Positions 1 through 8,367 of a DNA stretch of 34,023 bases are shown piece by piece. Source of the stretch: Candidatus Nanopelagicales bacterium (lineage in GTDB: Bacteria; Actinomycetota; Actinomycetes; S36-B12); assembly GCA_023263845.1 (NCBI GenBank), contig JALQUH010000181.1, positions 1-34,023 on the forward strand. The letters are read 5' to 3'. The position numbers and the translations under genes are program-made. Every line of letters starts with the position of its first letter. The first letter of the stretch is position 1. The notes beneath the pieces were generated by a model that had not been told where the DNA came from, made no database searches, and was given only the letters and a program-made list of their open reading frames with translations.

Positions 1-1010
1 AGAGCCGCCTGGGCATCGGGTGCGCCCAGTTCCTCGGCCGCACGTCGGCAGAAACCTTCGATGCGCCGGTAGGCCGAAGCCGCCTCGCCCATGGCCTCGT
101 CCGAGAACTCCAACATCGACCGATAGTGAGCCGAGCCCAGGTAGTAGCGAAGTTCCACAGGGCGCACACGCTGCACGACCTCCGAGACGAGCAGGGAGTT
201 GCCGAGGGACTTGCTCATCTTCTCGCCGGATGTGGTGACCCAGGCGTTGTGCATCCAGTAGTGCGCGAAATCGCCGCCGGCAGCCTTCGACTGGGCGATC
301 TCGTTTTCGTGGTGGGGGAAGAGCAGGTCGATCCCGCCGCCGTGAATGTCGAATGCCGAGCCGAGGTAGCGCTCGGCCATAGCTGAGCACTCCAGGTGCC
401 AGCCGGGTCGGCCCCGGCCCCAGGGGGTGTTCCAGAAGGGCTCACCGGGCTTGGCGGACTTCCACAGGGCGAAGTCGCGCTGATCACGCTTGGTCGCCAG
501 ATCGGAGTCGGCGGCGGGTTGCATGTCATCAAGTCGTTGACCGCTCAGCGCGCCGTAGTCGGCGAAGGACCGAACGTCGAAGTAGACATCGCCGCCCGCG
601 GCGTACGCGTGGCCGGTGTCGATGAGCCGCTGCATGAGCTCCACCATCTCCGGCACGTGACCGGTGGCGCGCGGTTCATATGTCGGGGGGAGACAACCGA
701 GAACGTCGTAGGCCCAGGTGAAGGCCCGCTCGTTGCGCATGGCCACTTGCCAGAAGGGGACCCCCTCTTCGTCGCCACGGATCAGAATCTTGTCGTCGAT
801 GTCCGTGACGTTTCGCACGAAGATGACGGAGTACCCAGAGCGCTCGAGCCAGCGGCGCAGGATGTCGAACACGAGGCCCGATCGGATGTGGCCGACGTGC
901 GGCGGCGCCTGAACGGTAGCGCCGCACAGGTAGATCGACACCCGCCCGGGATCAATGGGGGTGAAATCCCGCACCTCGCGGGCGGCGGTGTCATAGATGC
1001 GCAGTGCCAC
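1..1010 (-). CDS. cysS: Cysteinyl-tRNA synthetase (C-terminus beyond window)
   Basis: This is a cytoplasmic class I aminoacyl-tRNA synthetase that charges tRNA-Cys with cysteine using ATP. About 336 codons are present and the remainder runs off the left edge; the family is usually about 460-470 residues. The reading frame gives [17 protein letters not shown] near residues 27-43, which holds the zinc cysteine (C29) and the HIGH-type ATP motif (HVGH, 38-41). The zinc-associated CSAMAER and HHENE stretches follow, then a canonical KMSKS at 264-268. The GTG start at 1010 is the only start close to the upstream in-frame stop, and a TANNNT box six bases upstream suggests a leaderless message. In Mycobacterium tuberculosis, as I recall it, cysS is likewise the last gene of a carD-ispD-ispF-cysS block; here a small PPOX gene lies between ispF and cysS. 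Confidence 0.95.
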   Translation of the reverse strand, partial: MALRIYDTAAREVRDFTPIDPGRVSIYLCGATVQAPPHVGHIRSGLVFDILRRWLERSGYSVIFVRNVTDIDDKILIRGDEEGVPFWQVAMRNERAFTWAYDVLGCLPPTYEPRATGHVPEMVELMQRLIDTGHAYAAGGDVYFDVRSFADYGALSGQRLDDMQPAADSDLATKRDQRDFALWKSAKPGEPFWNTPWGRGRPGWHLECSAMAERYLGSAFDIHGGGIDLLFPHHENEIAQSKAAGGDFAHYWMHNAWVTTSGEKMSKSLGNSLLVSEVVQRVRPVELRYYLGSAHYRSMLEFSDEAMGEAASAYRRIEGFCRRAAEELGAPDAQAA

Positions 1011-1016
1011 CAGATA

Positions 1017-1022
1017 AGACTA
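1017..1022 (-). promoter_or_regulatory. Putative -10 box for leaderless cysS
   Basis: On the minus strand the hexamer TAGTCT is followed by six bases (TATCTG) and then the GTG start of cysS. A TANNNT box 6-7 bases before the start codon is the usual architecture of leaderless actinobacterial transcripts. No Shine-Dalgarno sequence is seen. It implies that cysS can be transcribed separately from the genes upstream. Confidence 0.45.
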
Positions 1023-1114
1023 GTGGGCACTGACTCTTCGCCTACTGTGCGCTCCCGCACTGCGAATCCGGGCACGTGCGGCGCGGGAATGCACACTCGG
1101 CGAAGGAGGGGCTC

Positions 1115-1516
1115 CTAGGGCAGGCGCGCGATGACTTTGTCCGGAGTCACCCGGCACACGATGCGCACATTGTCGGTGCCATCGTCGCCGACGTACCGCT
1201 CAGTTCCGTTGTAGTGCTGATTGAGGCGGTCGATGAGTTCCCGGCCACCCTCCTCGGTCATCGTCACCGTGCCGCGCACCTCGACGTACGTGTAAGGCGC
1301 ATCGCGTGGGTAGACCAGCAGGGAAACGCGGGGATCGCGCTCCATGTTGAGCGTCTTGCGTCGACCCTTGATGGTCGAGAACAGCAGGTCATTGCCGTCT
1401 CGCTCGACCCAGACGACAGTTTGCTGGGGGAATCCATTGGGGTTCGTCGTGGCGATGATGGCGAACTCGGGCGCATCGAGGATCCCGTAAACCTCGGGCG
1501 GAATGGTGGCGGTCAT
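1115..1516 (-). CDS. PPOX-class F420-dependent oxidoreductase
   Basis: A 133-residue single-domain split-barrel protein of the pyridoxamine-5'-phosphate-oxidase-like superfamily. Most actinobacterial members of this small class bind the deazaflavin F420 and reduce or oxidise small substrates. The features I recognise are the [20 protein letters not shown] beta-hairpin (about residues 18-37), the basic segment [20 protein letters not shown] (about 47-66) and the [10 protein letters not shown] strand. The ATG overlaps the ispF stop as ATGA, so it is translationally coupled to ispF. The substrate cannot be told from sequence; an FMN-binding relative is the alternative. Confidence 0.8.
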   Translation of the reverse strand: MTATIPPEVYGILDAPEFAIIATTNPNGFPQQTVVWVERDGNDLLFSTIKGRRKTLNMERDPRVSLLVYPRDAPYTYVEVRGTVTMTEEGGRELIDRLNQHYNGTERYVGDDGTDNVRIVCRVTPDKVIARLP

Positions 1517-2004
1517 GCCCCCGACGCTATCGGGTGGATGATCGCGCTAGCGACGGCGGCCAGCCCTTCGCCGCGACCGGTGAAGCCAAGGGCGTCAGTC
1601 GTGGTGCCACTGACCGTGACAGGGGCGCCGGCAGCACCGCTCAACACCTGCTCCGCCTCCGCGCGGCGGGTACCGATGCGCGGGCGTACGCCGATCACCT
1701 GAATAGCGATGTTGCCGATGGACCAGCCGTGTGCGCGAATTCGCTGAGCGGTCTCGCCCAGGAGCATCACTCCGGCCGCATCCGCCCACTCCGGCTCCGC
1801 GGTTCCGAACTGGCTGCCGAGATCACCGAGACCGGCGGCACTGAGCAGGGCGTCGCAGGCCGCATGAGCGGCCACATCACCGTCGGAGTGCCCGGCCAGA
1901 CCATCGCCGTCCCACAGCAGTCCCGCTACCCAGAGCGGGCGGCCGGCCTGGAACGCATGGACGTCGAAACCGATCCCCACGCGGGGGAGTTCAGCCGACG
2001 CCAT
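1513..2004 (-). CDS. ispF: 2-C-methyl-D-erythritol 2,4-cyclodiphosphate synthase
   Basis: A 163-residue enzyme of the MEP isoprenoid pathway. It cyclises 4-diphosphocytidyl-methylerythritol 2-phosphate to the 2,4-cyclodiphosphate with release of CMP. Visible motifs are GIGFDVHAF with metal ligands D14 and H16, [18 protein letters not shown] with H39 and the third metal ligand H47, and the C-terminal [14 protein letters not shown] segment of the active site. The same frame stays open upstream of the ATG at 2004, but that part is only an overlap with ispD, so I reject the longer reading. The gene overlaps ispD by 14 nt and the PPOX gene by 4 nt, giving a tight ispD-ispF unit. Confidence 0.95.
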   Translation of the reverse strand: MASAELPRVGIGFDVHAFQAGRPLWVAGLLWDGDGLAGHSDGDVAAHAACDALLSAAGLGDLGSQFGTAEPEWADAAGVMLLGETAQRIRAHGWSIGNIAIQVIGVRPRIGTRRAEAEQVLSGAAGAPVTVSGTTTDALGFTGRGEGLAAVASAIIHPIASGA

Positions 2005-2701
2005 CAGAGGCCCTTCGTCTTGCCAGGACCGCTTCGGCCAGGACCAGATCCAACGGCCTGGTGATCTTGAAGGCTTCCTCGGCTCCGGGCACCGTGGCCA
2101 CCACGACGCCTTGCCCCTCCACGAGCCCGGCGTCGTCTGTGGCGTCAGCACCATCGCTCGCCGCATGCGCCTGCTGCAGGACGTCGCGGCGGAAGCCCTG
2201 GGGTGTTTGCACCGCGCGAAGGACTCCACGCTCCAGGGTGTGGACCACGTCACCCTGCCCGTCGACCTCCTTGATCGTGTCAACGACTGAGAGCACGGGT
2301 ATCACCGCATCAGCGCCCGCTCTCACCGCCCCAACGACTCGGTCGACGACCTCCGGTGGGACCAGTGGGCGCGCGGCGTCGTGGACGAGGACGACGTCGA
2401 CGTCGGGGGGAAGGGCGAGCAGGGCACGGGCGACGGAGTCTTGGCGGGTCTCGCCGCCGGCAACCACCACGAGTTGGGCATCGTGCTCGATGCCGGACAA
2501 CACCCCACGGGTCTCGTCGATCGCATCTTCGGGGGCTGCCACGACCACCATGTCGACACCGCGTGCCGCGGCCACCGCGCGTACGGCGTGCAGCAGGATC
2601 GGCTGCCCGGCAAGGGACCGGAGGGCCTTGGGGGTGCCCGGACCGAGGCGTTCACCGCGGCCCGCCGCCGGCACGATGACGGCGGTTCGGGCAGGACGCA
2701 T
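1991..2701 (-). CDS. ispD: 2-C-methyl-D-erythritol 4-phosphate cytidylyltransferase
   Basis: A 236-residue nucleotidyltransferase that couples CTP to methylerythritol 4-phosphate, the third step of the MEP pathway. The N-terminal [17 protein letters not shown] (residues 11-27) carries the CTP-binding glycine-rich loop and lysine. [11 protein letters not shown] in mid-protein and the late TDDAGLVE segment are family hallmarks. Its length is typical. The ATG at 2701 lies 20 nt after the carD stop, so carD-ispD-ispF probably share a transcript. The carD-ispD-ispF order is conserved in many actinobacteria. Confidence 0.95.
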   Translation of the reverse strand: MRPARTAVIVPAAGRGERLGPGTPKALRSLAGQPILLHAVRAVAAARGVDMVVVAAPEDAIDETRGVLSGIEHDAQLVVVAGGETRQDSVARALLALPPDVDVVLVHDAARPLVPPEVVDRVVGAVRAGADAVIPVLSVVDTIKEVDGQGDVVHTLERGVLRAVQTPQGFRRDVLQQAHAASDGADATDDAGLVEGQGVVVATVPGAEEAFKITRPLDLVLAEAVLARRRASDGVG

Positions 2702-2721
2702 AGCGACCTCCGACGGTTAGG

Positions 2722-3204
2722 TCAGGACGCGAGAACCTCATCGAGGATGGCCTCAGCCTTGTCCTCGTTGGTCTTCTCCGCCAGGGCGAGCTCGCTGACG
2801 AGGATTTGGCGGGCCTTGGCGAGCATCCGCTTCTCGCCGGCGGACAAGCCGCGCTCGCGCTCACGGCGCCACAGATCGCGGACGACCTCGGCCACCTTGA
2901 TGACATCGCCCGAGGCGAGCTTCTCCAGGTTGGCCTTGTAGCGGCGCGACCAGTTGGTGGGTTCTTCGGTGTAGGGCTGGCGCAAGACCTCGAACACGCG
3001 ATCCAGACCCTCGGCGTTCACGACATCGCGAACACCGACCAGGTCGACGTTATCGGCGGGGACTCTCACCGTGAGATCGCCTTGGGCAACTCGGAGAACG
3101 AGGTACTCCTTCTCTGCTCCCTTGATGACTCTGATCTCGACGGCTTCGATGAGCGCGGCCCCGTGATGGGGGTAGACGACCGTGTCGCCAACCTTGAACG
3201 TCAT
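2722..3204 (-). CDS. carD: CarD-family RNA polymerase-binding transcription regulator
   Basis: A 160-residue CarD protein. It binds the RNA polymerase beta subunit and the upstream edge of the promoter bubble, stabilising open complexes at housekeeping promoters. The N-terminal Tudor-like RNAP-interaction domain begins [20 protein letters not shown]. The helical C-terminal half carries [13 protein letters not shown], with the conserved tryptophan that wedges into the bubble. The size matches the mycobacterial protein. An AAGGGG ribosome-binding site lies 8-9 nt before the ATG, and a TACCCT -10 candidate lies 27 nt before it. It leads the isoprenoid genes and is divergent from the lpqE-like gene. 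Confidence 0.95.
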   Translation of the reverse strand: MTFKVGDTVVYPHHGAALIEAVEIRVIKGAEKEYLVLRVAQGDLTVRVPADNVDLVGVRDVVNAEGLDRVFEVLRQPYTEEPTNWSRRYKANLEKLASGDVIKVAEVVRDLWRRERERGLSAGEKRMLAKARQILVSELALAEKTNEDKAEAILDEVLAS

Positions 3205-3231
3205 AGAGAAGAACCCCTTTCCAGGCCGTCC

Positions 3232-3237
3232 AGGGTA
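3232..3237 (-). promoter_or_regulatory. Putative carD -10 box
   Basis: The minus-strand hexamer TACCCT fits TANNNT. It lies 27 nt upstream of the carD ATG, leaving a short leader that contains the AAGGGG ribosome-binding site. I find no clear -35 at standard spacing, as is common in this group. Confidence 0.4.
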
Positions 3238-3336
3238 CCACGGGCCCCAGGTGCATCAGTTGCGCCCGGGACACCCGCTAGGCTTCCCACACCGGTTCAT
3301 CGCGGCACGGGCCGCGCTTCGCACGAGGAGTTTCGC

Positions 3337-3882
3337 GTGATCACACGTCGTCGTGACGGCATGGTCGGACCCCACGCTGGGCGCAAGCGCATCGCGGCGG
3401 CTGTCCTCGCGCTGGCCATGGTTCCCCTTCTCAGCGGGTGTTGGCAGGGATTCGGGGCGAGCACCACCATGCAGAACTCCATGAACTCCGGCAACGGCGC
3501 CCAGGTGACGGTTGGTGAGATACGGGTCGAGAACGCCACCATCGTCAAAGGCGACGACGGTGCAGCGCAGTTGATCATGTCGGTTTTCAATCGTGGCCCG
3601 GCGTCCGACGAGCTGATCGGGGTGGCGATTGACGGCCAGCAACTCGATGTCTCCGGTCTGGGCAACACCACCGTCGAGCCGGGTGGATTCCTCACGTTTG
3701 GCTACGGCGCCGAGGGCGAACCCCCCGCCGGGTACATCGTCGTGGCGCCCCTTGATGTCGACACCGGCTCCTACACCTCCGTGTCGTTGGCTTTCGGCAC
3801 CGCCGGCGTCGCCGACTTCGAGGCTGTCGTGGTCCCCCCCGTGGGTTACTACGAGGGTCTCGCTCCCGCAACCACAAGCTAG
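3337..3882 (+). CDS. lpqE: LpqE-like lipoprotein (PCuAC-type fold suggested)
   Basis: A 181-residue exported lipoprotein. The basic start and hydrophobic helix (about residues 19-33) end in the lipobox LLSGC, so C35 would be lipidated and the protein anchored outside the membrane. The mature part reads as a compact beta protein: IRVENATIVKGDDGAAQLIM, then SVFNRGPASDELIGVAI and a late VEPGGFLTFGYG. This pattern resembles PCu(A)C-type copper-chaperone folds, but no clear Met/His copper motif is present, so metal binding is unproven. The GTG at 3337 is chosen because GAGGAG lies 6 nt upstream; an ATG at 3361 is the alternative. In M. tuberculosis lpqE is also divergent from carD, which is the main basis for the name. 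Confidence 0.75.
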   Translation: MITRRRDGMVGPHAGRKRIAAAVLALAMVPLLSGCWQGFGASTTMQNSMNSGNGAQVTVGEIRVENATIVKGDDGAAQLIMSVFNRGPASDELIGVAIDGQQLDVSGLGNTTVEPGGFLTFGYGAEGEPPAGYIVVAPLDVDTGSYTSVSLAFGTAGVADFEAVVVPPVGYYEGLAPATTS

Positions 3883-3892
3883 GGCTCGTCCG

Positions 3893-4576
3893 CTAAGCCA
3901 CATCCATCTTGTAACCGAGCCCTCGCACGGTCACGATGAGTTCGGGGTGGGTGGGGTCGGCCTCCACCTTCGACCTCAGTCGCTTGATATGCACATCCAG
4001 TGTCTTGGTGTCACCGACGTAGTCCGATCCCCAGACGCGATCGATGATCTGGGCGCGGGTGAGAACGCGCCCAGCATTGCGCATGAGTAGTTCCAGCAGG
4101 TCGAATTCCTTAAGCGGCATCGTGATCGTCTCGCCGCGAACGTCTACCACGTGCCGATCAACATCAATGCGGATGGGGCCGACCTCAAAGACGTCGGGAA
4201 GCAACTCACTGGGCTCACCGTGTCGGCGCAAGACAGCACGGATCCGAGCGACGAGTTCCCGCGAAGAGAATGGCTTGGTGACGTAGTCATCCGCCCCGAG
4301 CTCCAGACCGACAACCTTGTCGATCTCACTGTCCTTCGCCGTGACCATGATGATCGGCACGGCGGAGCGCTGACGTAGCAGGCGACACACCTCCGTGCCT
4401 GACACTCCTGGAAGCATGAGATCGAGCAGGACCAAGTCCGCGCCATTCCGCTCGAACTCCTCGAGGACCTTGCCGCCGTCGTCAACCACCGCAACGTCGT
4501 AGCCTTCGCGTCGCAGCATGAAGGAGAGGGCATCGGAAAATGACTCTTCGTCCTCGACGACCAACACTCTGGTCAC
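3893..4576 (-). CDS. regX3: OmpR-family response regulator, RegX3-like
   Basis: A 227-residue DNA-binding response regulator, probably the phosphate-responsive partner of the adjacent kinase. The receiver domain (about 1-115) has the acidic pair E8/D9, phosphoacceptor D52 in LLDLMLPG and the KPF lysine K101. The winged-helix output domain (about 128-227) ends TLDVHIKRLRSKVE and VRGLGYKM. The start is GTG 4576, with AAGGAG 8 nt upstream, and it overlaps the kinase stop as GTGA; a longer open frame upstream lies inside the kinase gene and is rejected. The identity as RegX3 rests on the kinase, PhoU, MshA and phosphoglycerate mutase as neighbours, matching mycobacterial gene content. It ends 10 nt from the convergent lpqE-like gene. 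Confidence 0.88.
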   Translation of the reverse strand: MTRVLVVEDEESFSDALSFMLRREGYDVAVVDDGGKVLEEFERNGADLVLLDLMLPGVSGTEVCRLLRQRSAVPIIMVTAKDSEIDKVVGLELGADDYVTKPFSSRELVARIRAVLRRHGEPSELLPDVFEVGPIRIDVDRHVVDVRGETITMPLKEFDLLELLMRNAGRVLTRAQIIDRVWGSDYVGDTKTLDVHIKRLRSKVEADPTHPELIVTVRGLGYKMDVA

Positions 4577-5673
4577 GTACTCGTCTCCTTGATCTCGTCG
4601 AGCTCGGTGGACCGCTGCTGACCGTCCTCGGGCTGTTTGACGGAGGCCAGGGGCAGCCGGATGGTGAAGGTCGAGCCGACCCCGACCTCGGACCACACAC
4701 TGACATCCCCGCCGTGGTTCTCGCAGACGTGCTTAACGATTGCGAGACCCAGGCCGGTGCCTCCCGTGCCCCGCGACCGCGCAGGATCAGAGCGGTAGAA
4801 CCGCTCGAAGATTCGGTCGAGGTCTTGGGAGGGGATGCCAATCCCCTGGTCCTTAACGTCAATCTGCACGATGCCGTCGTGCGTCCGAGAGGTCACAGCC
4901 ACTCGGGTATGTGCGGGTGAGTACGTGACCGCATTCGCAATGAGGTTGCGCAGCGCCGTGACGACCTGCCCTCGATCCCCCATCACCTCGGCGCGCGGCG
5001 AACCGGTGACGACAAGTTCGATCTCCTTGTCGTTGACCACCGTCCGTAACTCGTCAACTGCTTGACCAATGGCCCCATCGATCTCGAATGCCTCCGCTCG
5101 AGCCAAGGCATCATCGCCCTGCACCCGGGAAAGCTCGATAATGTCGCGGATCAACGATGACAACCGTGCCGACTCCGTGAGCATGCGCTCAGCGAAGCGC
5201 TGCACCTCAGCAGGGTCGTCCGAGGCGCTGAGAATCGCCTCAGCCAGCAGGGACATGGCCCCCACCGGCGTCTTGAGTTCATGGCTGACGTTGGCGACAA
5301 AATCTCGACGGACGGCGTCAACACGGCGATCCTCGCCCTGATCCGCCACGAGGACCACGTAGCGCCCCCCGGAGAGCGGAGTAACCACGACACGCAGATC
5401 AAGCATGCCCCGACCCAATGGCGGACGGGGTACGCGAATTTCGCGCTCGCGAACCTCGCCGGTGCGCGCGGACTCTGTGATGAGTGCGCGAATCGCTTCG
5501 ATCGCGATGGCTTCGCGACGTACCAGGCCGAGAGCTTCTGCGCGGGCTGACGTCCGACGGATCGTTGCGGTGGCGTCGACAATGAGGGTGGCCATGGGCA
5601 AAGTGGCCAGGATGCGTCCGACATCGTCCATGGTGGACACGTCGGTGACGCCCTCGGGAGATGCCGTCGCCAT
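4573..5673 (-). CDS. senX3: SenX3-like sensor histidine kinase without membrane segments
   Basis: A 366-residue histidine kinase expected to phosphorylate the coupled response regulator. A PAS-like N-terminal part (about 15-112) precedes the H-box NVSHELKTPVGAM with phosphoacceptor H131. The ATPase domain has the N-box LRNLIANAVTYSP (N247), the G1 box DQGIGIP (275-281), the F-box FERFYR (289-294) and the G2 box GTGLGLAIVKH (305-315). SenX3 of mycobacteria has two N-terminal membrane helices. Here there is none: the frame upstream of the ATG holds no other usual start before an in-frame stop at about 5767-5769, and the other minus-strand frames upstream encode no hydrophobic helix. The kinase therefore looks cytoplasmic. 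It is divergent from phoU across a region with PHO-box-like repeats. Confidence 0.85.
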   Translation of the reverse strand: MATASPEGVTDVSTMDDVGRILATLPMATLIVDATATIRRTSARAEALGLVRREAIAIEAIRALITESARTGEVREREIRVPRPPLGRGMLDLRVVVTPLSGGRYVVLVADQGEDRRVDAVRRDFVANVSHELKTPVGAMSLLAEAILSASDDPAEVQRFAERMLTESARLSSLIRDIIELSRVQGDDALARAEAFEIDGAIGQAVDELRTVVNDKEIELVVTGSPRAEVMGDRGQVVTALRNLIANAVTYSPAHTRVAVTSRTHDGIVQIDVKDQGIGIPSQDLDRIFERFYRSDPARSRGTGGTGLGLAIVKHVCENHGGDVSVWSEVGVGSTFTIRLPLASVKQPEDGQQRSTELDEIKETST

Positions 5674-5744
5674 GCCGCGAGAATATGACGCGCCGTGGGG
5701 CAGTCCACCCGTGGCACCCGGGTATGCCCCATGATTGGTTGAGC

Positions 5745-5798
5745 GTTCATCCGGTTGGGCTCGGCGTTAACCTTAATGTCGCCGTTCGTTCATCCACG
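5745..5798. promoter_or_regulatory. PHO-box-like repeats between senX3-regX3 and phoU
   Basis: Three similar 11-mers lie in the divergent intergenic region: GTTCATCCGGT (5745-5755), GTTAACCTTAA (5766-5776) and GTTCATCCACG (5788-5798). Their starts are 21 and 22 nt apart, close to two 11-nt units each. The units match the actinobacterial PHO-box half site (GTTCACC-like) bound by PhoP/RegX3-type regulators. The position suits autoregulation of the two-component operon and control of phoU. The function is inferred. Confidence 0.5.
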
Positions 5799-5831
5799 AC
5801 CAGCACAATCGCCTCAACGATTGGACATCTC

Positions 5832-6500
5832 ATGCGCGAGGCATTCACCGAGCAACTCGACGAGGTCAGCGACGAACTCGTCAACATGACCCGCATGGTG
5901 GGGTCAGCCATGAACCGAGCCACCCATGCGCTGTTGGATGCGGATCTGCAGCTGGCAGAGGAGGTCATCGCGGCGGACGTGGCGGTCGACACCCTCACCT
6001 CGCAGGTCGAGGATCGCTGCTTTGACCTCATCGCCCTTCAGGGACCCGTCGCCTCAGACTTGCGAGTGGTCATCGGCGCCCTGCGCATCGCTTCCTCCCT
6101 TGAGCGCATGGGCGACCTGGCCGAACATGTGGCCAAACAGGCCCGCATGCGCTACCCAGCCGTTGCCGTTCCCACCGAACTACGTGGCACTTTTGCCGAG
6201 ATGGGCGGGATCGCCGAGGCCATCGTGTCCGAGACAGGTGCGGTGATCTCCACCAAGGACGTCGGCCTAGTCACGGACATCGCCCAACTGGACCAGCAAA
6301 TGGACCACTTCCATCGCGAACTGTTCCGCATCGTCCTGTCCCCATCGTGGTCTCACGGGGTCGAGTCCGCCGTCGATGTCACGCTTCTGTCCCGCTTCTA
6401 CGAGCGGTACGCCGACCACGCCGTCTCGGTCACCAAGCGGGTCGTGACGATCGTGACGGGTGAGCCGTACGCCGGCGTGGCCCTCGACGCCAGCGCCTAG
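5832..6500 (+). CDS. phoU: Phosphate signalling protein PhoU
   Basis: A 222-residue all-helical cytoplasmic protein made of two three-helix repeats, the normal PhoU size. It links the state of the Pst importer to the phosphate two-component system and keeps the kinase quiet when phosphate is plentiful. Recognisable segments are MREAFTEQLDEVSDELVNM at the start, then SDLRVVIGALRIASSLERMG in the first repeat and a second-repeat counterpart ending SRFYERYADHAVSVTKRVV. The ATG at 5832 is chosen because family members begin at this point; the frame is open further upstream across the PHO-box region. No strong ribosome-binding site is seen. It is divergent from senX3-regX3 and followed by mshA. Confidence 0.93.
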   Translation: MREAFTEQLDEVSDELVNMTRMVGSAMNRATHALLDADLQLAEEVIAADVAVDTLTSQVEDRCFDLIALQGPVASDLRVVIGALRIASSLERMGDLAEHVAKQARMRYPAVAVPTELRGTFAEMGGIAEAIVSETGAVISTKDVGLVTDIAQLDQQMDHFHRELFRIVLSPSWSHGVESAVDVTLLSRFYERYADHAVSVTKRVVTIVTGEPYAGVALDASA

Positions 6501-6566
6501 GGGCCACCGGGGCCGAAGGTGCCAGATCGGGGCAGATGCGCCAGAATGACCCCCCGGAGGTTTCCC

Positions 6567-7853
6567 ATGGCACGTCATTTGCGCGACACCACTCCGCGCC
6601 GCGCTGCCGTGGTTTCCCTGCACACCTCCCCCCTGGACCAGCCTGGGACCGGCGACGCCGGCGGGATGAATGTCTATGTCCTTGAGACCTCTCGACGGCT
6701 CGCAGCAGCCGGTGTCGAGGTGGAGATCTTCACCCGCGCAGTGAACTCCTCCGTACCCAAGCACATCGAGGTTGAGCCCGGCGTCACGGTGACACACCTG
6801 CGCGCCGGCCCCTTCGAGGACCTTCGCAAGGAGGAACTCCCCGGTCAGATGTGCGCGTTCAGCGCCGGCCTCCTGCGTTTCGAGGCGGGTCGCCCCGAAG
6901 GTTGGTTCGACATCATCCACTCGCACTACTGGCTGTCCGGTCAGGTCGGCTGGCTGGCCAGTGAGCGTTGGGACGTGCCTCTGGTGCACTCGATGCACAC
7001 GATGGCCAAGGTCAAGAACCTCGACATCGCAGAAGGGGACCACGCTGAGCCACGCGTGCGCATCATCGGCGAACAGCAGGTGGTCGATCACTCCAGTCGC
7101 CTCATCGCCAACACCGATGAGGAGGCGAGGCAGTTGGTGGAGTTGTACGACGCCTGCGCCGAACGCGTGGATGTCGTCCATCCCGGCGTCGATCTCGAAT
7201 CGTTCACCCCAGGTGATCAGGCGACTGCTCGGGCAGCACTGGGCATCAGGCCCGACGCCCTGGTGCTGCTCTTCGTGGGTCGTATCCAGCCGTTGAAGGC
7301 ACCCGACGTCCTCGTCCGCGCAGCCGCCCACATGATCGCCGAAGACCCCGGCCTTCGCCAACGCCTGGTCGTCGCCATCTGTGGTGGCCCCTCCGGCTCC
7401 GGACTCGAGCACCCGACCGCGCTGGCCGACCTCGCCCGTGACCTGGGCATTGCCGACATCGTCCGCTTCGAGCCCCCTGGTGACCGGGCCCGACTGACCC
7501 AGTGGTTCCGCGCAGCCGATGCGACGGTCGTTCCATCACACTCGGAGAGTTTCGGTCTGGTCGCCGTTGAGTCCCAGGCCTGCGGGACCCCGGTCGTCGC
7601 GGCCGAGGTGGGCGGGCTACGCACCGCGGTGGCCGACGGACGCTCCGGCATCCTCGTCCCCGGTCACGATCCCCTGTTGTGGGCTCGGGCGCTGCGACGC
7701 ATCGATACGCCCGAGGCGGCGCTTCTTGCCGCCGGCGCTCGATCGCATGCGGAGCAGTTCAGTTGGGCCCGCACCGCCGACGGCCTGCTCGATTCCTATG
7801 GCAGCGCCATCGGCCGCCATATGAGCGCAGCTGTCGCCGCGGGTAGTTCGTGA
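6567..7853 (+). CDS. mshA: D-inositol-3-phosphate glycosyltransferase
   Basis: A 428-residue GT4 retaining glycosyltransferase. It transfers GlcNAc from UDP-GlcNAc to 1D-myo-inositol 3-phosphate, the first committed step of mycothiol synthesis. The N-terminal Rossmann domain has [20 protein letters not shown] (about 17-36), the MshA-specific acceptor loop. Mid-protein [12 protein letters not shown] and [11 protein letters not shown] follow. The C-terminal donor domain has [13 protein letters not shown] (about 238-250) and the E-x7-E motif ESFGLVAVE (E327/E335). The ATG at 6567 has CGGAGG 6 nt upstream; an earlier in-frame start lacks this support. The stop overlaps the next start as GTGA, coupling it to the YbjN gene. 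Confidence 0.95.
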   Translation: MARHLRDTTPRRAAVVSLHTSPLDQPGTGDAGGMNVYVLETSRRLAAAGVEVEIFTRAVNSSVPKHIEVEPGVTVTHLRAGPFEDLRKEELPGQMCAFSAGLLRFEAGRPEGWFDIIHSHYWLSGQVGWLASERWDVPLVHSMHTMAKVKNLDIAEGDHAEPRVRIIGEQQVVDHSSRLIANTDEEARQLVELYDACAERVDVVHPGVDLESFTPGDQATARAALGIRPDALVLLFVGRIQPLKAPDVLVRAAAHMIAEDPGLRQRLVVAICGGPSGSGLEHPTALADLARDLGIADIVRFEPPGDRARLTQWFRAADATVVPSHSESFGLVAVESQACGTPVVAAEVGGLRTAVADGRSGILVPGHDPLLWARALRRIDTPEAALLAAGARSHAEQFSWARTADGLLDSYGSAIGRHMSAAVAAGSS

Positions 7854-8347
7854 CTGAGCAGGAGCGAGTCGCCCACCTCATCACGGGGTACGCCCAAGCC
7901 GAGCAACTACCGTTCGAGAAGTCTGGCCCGAGCACGTACGTCATCACGCTGCCCGGCGTACGCAAGCTCACCACGACGGTGGCGCTCCTCGTCGGCGATC
8001 TCACGCTGAGCATCAACGCCTTCGTCGCGCGTCGGCCGGACGAGAACGCCGAGGCCGTCTACCGCTGGCTGCTGGAACGCAATCGGAGCATGTACGCCGT
8101 GGCCTTCAGCGTCGACCATCTCGGCGATATCTACCTCACCGGCCGGCTGCCACTCAGCGCGATCAATGACGTCGAGGTCGATCGGGTTCTTGGTTCGGTC
8201 GCTGAGTACGCCGACGTCTCCTTCAACACGATTCTGGAGTTGGGATTCGCGACCGCGATCCGTCGTGAGTGGGCCTGGCGTGAGTCGCGCGGGGAGTCGA
8301 CCGCCAATCTGGAGGCGTTCCGGCACCTCGCCGACCCCGGTGACTGA
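7850..8347 (+). CDS. YbjN domain-containing protein
   Basis: A 165-residue soluble protein of the YbjN family, a fold related to type III secretion chaperones whose biochemical role is poorly defined. The pattern [20 protein letters not shown], then [20 protein letters not shown] and [14 protein letters not shown] is typical of actinobacterial members. The start GTG overlaps the mshA stop (GTGA), so it is translationally coupled to mshA. In mycobacteria a YbjN gene also follows mshA and precedes phosphoglycerate mutase, so the association is conserved. A helper role for a neighbouring protein is plausible but unshown. Confidence 0.8.
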   Translation: MTEQERVAHLITGYAQAEQLPFEKSGPSTYVITLPGVRKLTTTVALLVGDLTLSINAFVARRPDENAEAVYRWLLERNRSMYAVAFSVDHLGDIYLTGRLPLSAINDVEVDRVLGSVAEYADVSFNTILELGFATAIRREWAWRESRGESTANLEAFRHLADPGD

Positions 8348-8367
8348 CCCCTGACAGGATGGGGCCC

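Noticed and set aside
2005-2283. N-terminal extension of ispF into ispD
   Set aside because: The extra residues are an out-of-frame reading of ispD, while IspF homology starts at ATG 2004.
5674-5831. Possible hidden membrane helices of the kinase in another frame (frameshift)
   Set aside because: I read the upstream minus-strand frames and found Arg/Pro-rich, non-hydrophobic sequence with PHO-box repeats, not helix-coding sequence.
6267-7412. Long minus-strand open frame antisense to phoU and mshA
   Set aside because: It mirrors codon structure of the real mshA gene, has no recognisable domain and lacks family starts. High-GC genes routinely leave such open frames on the opposite strand.
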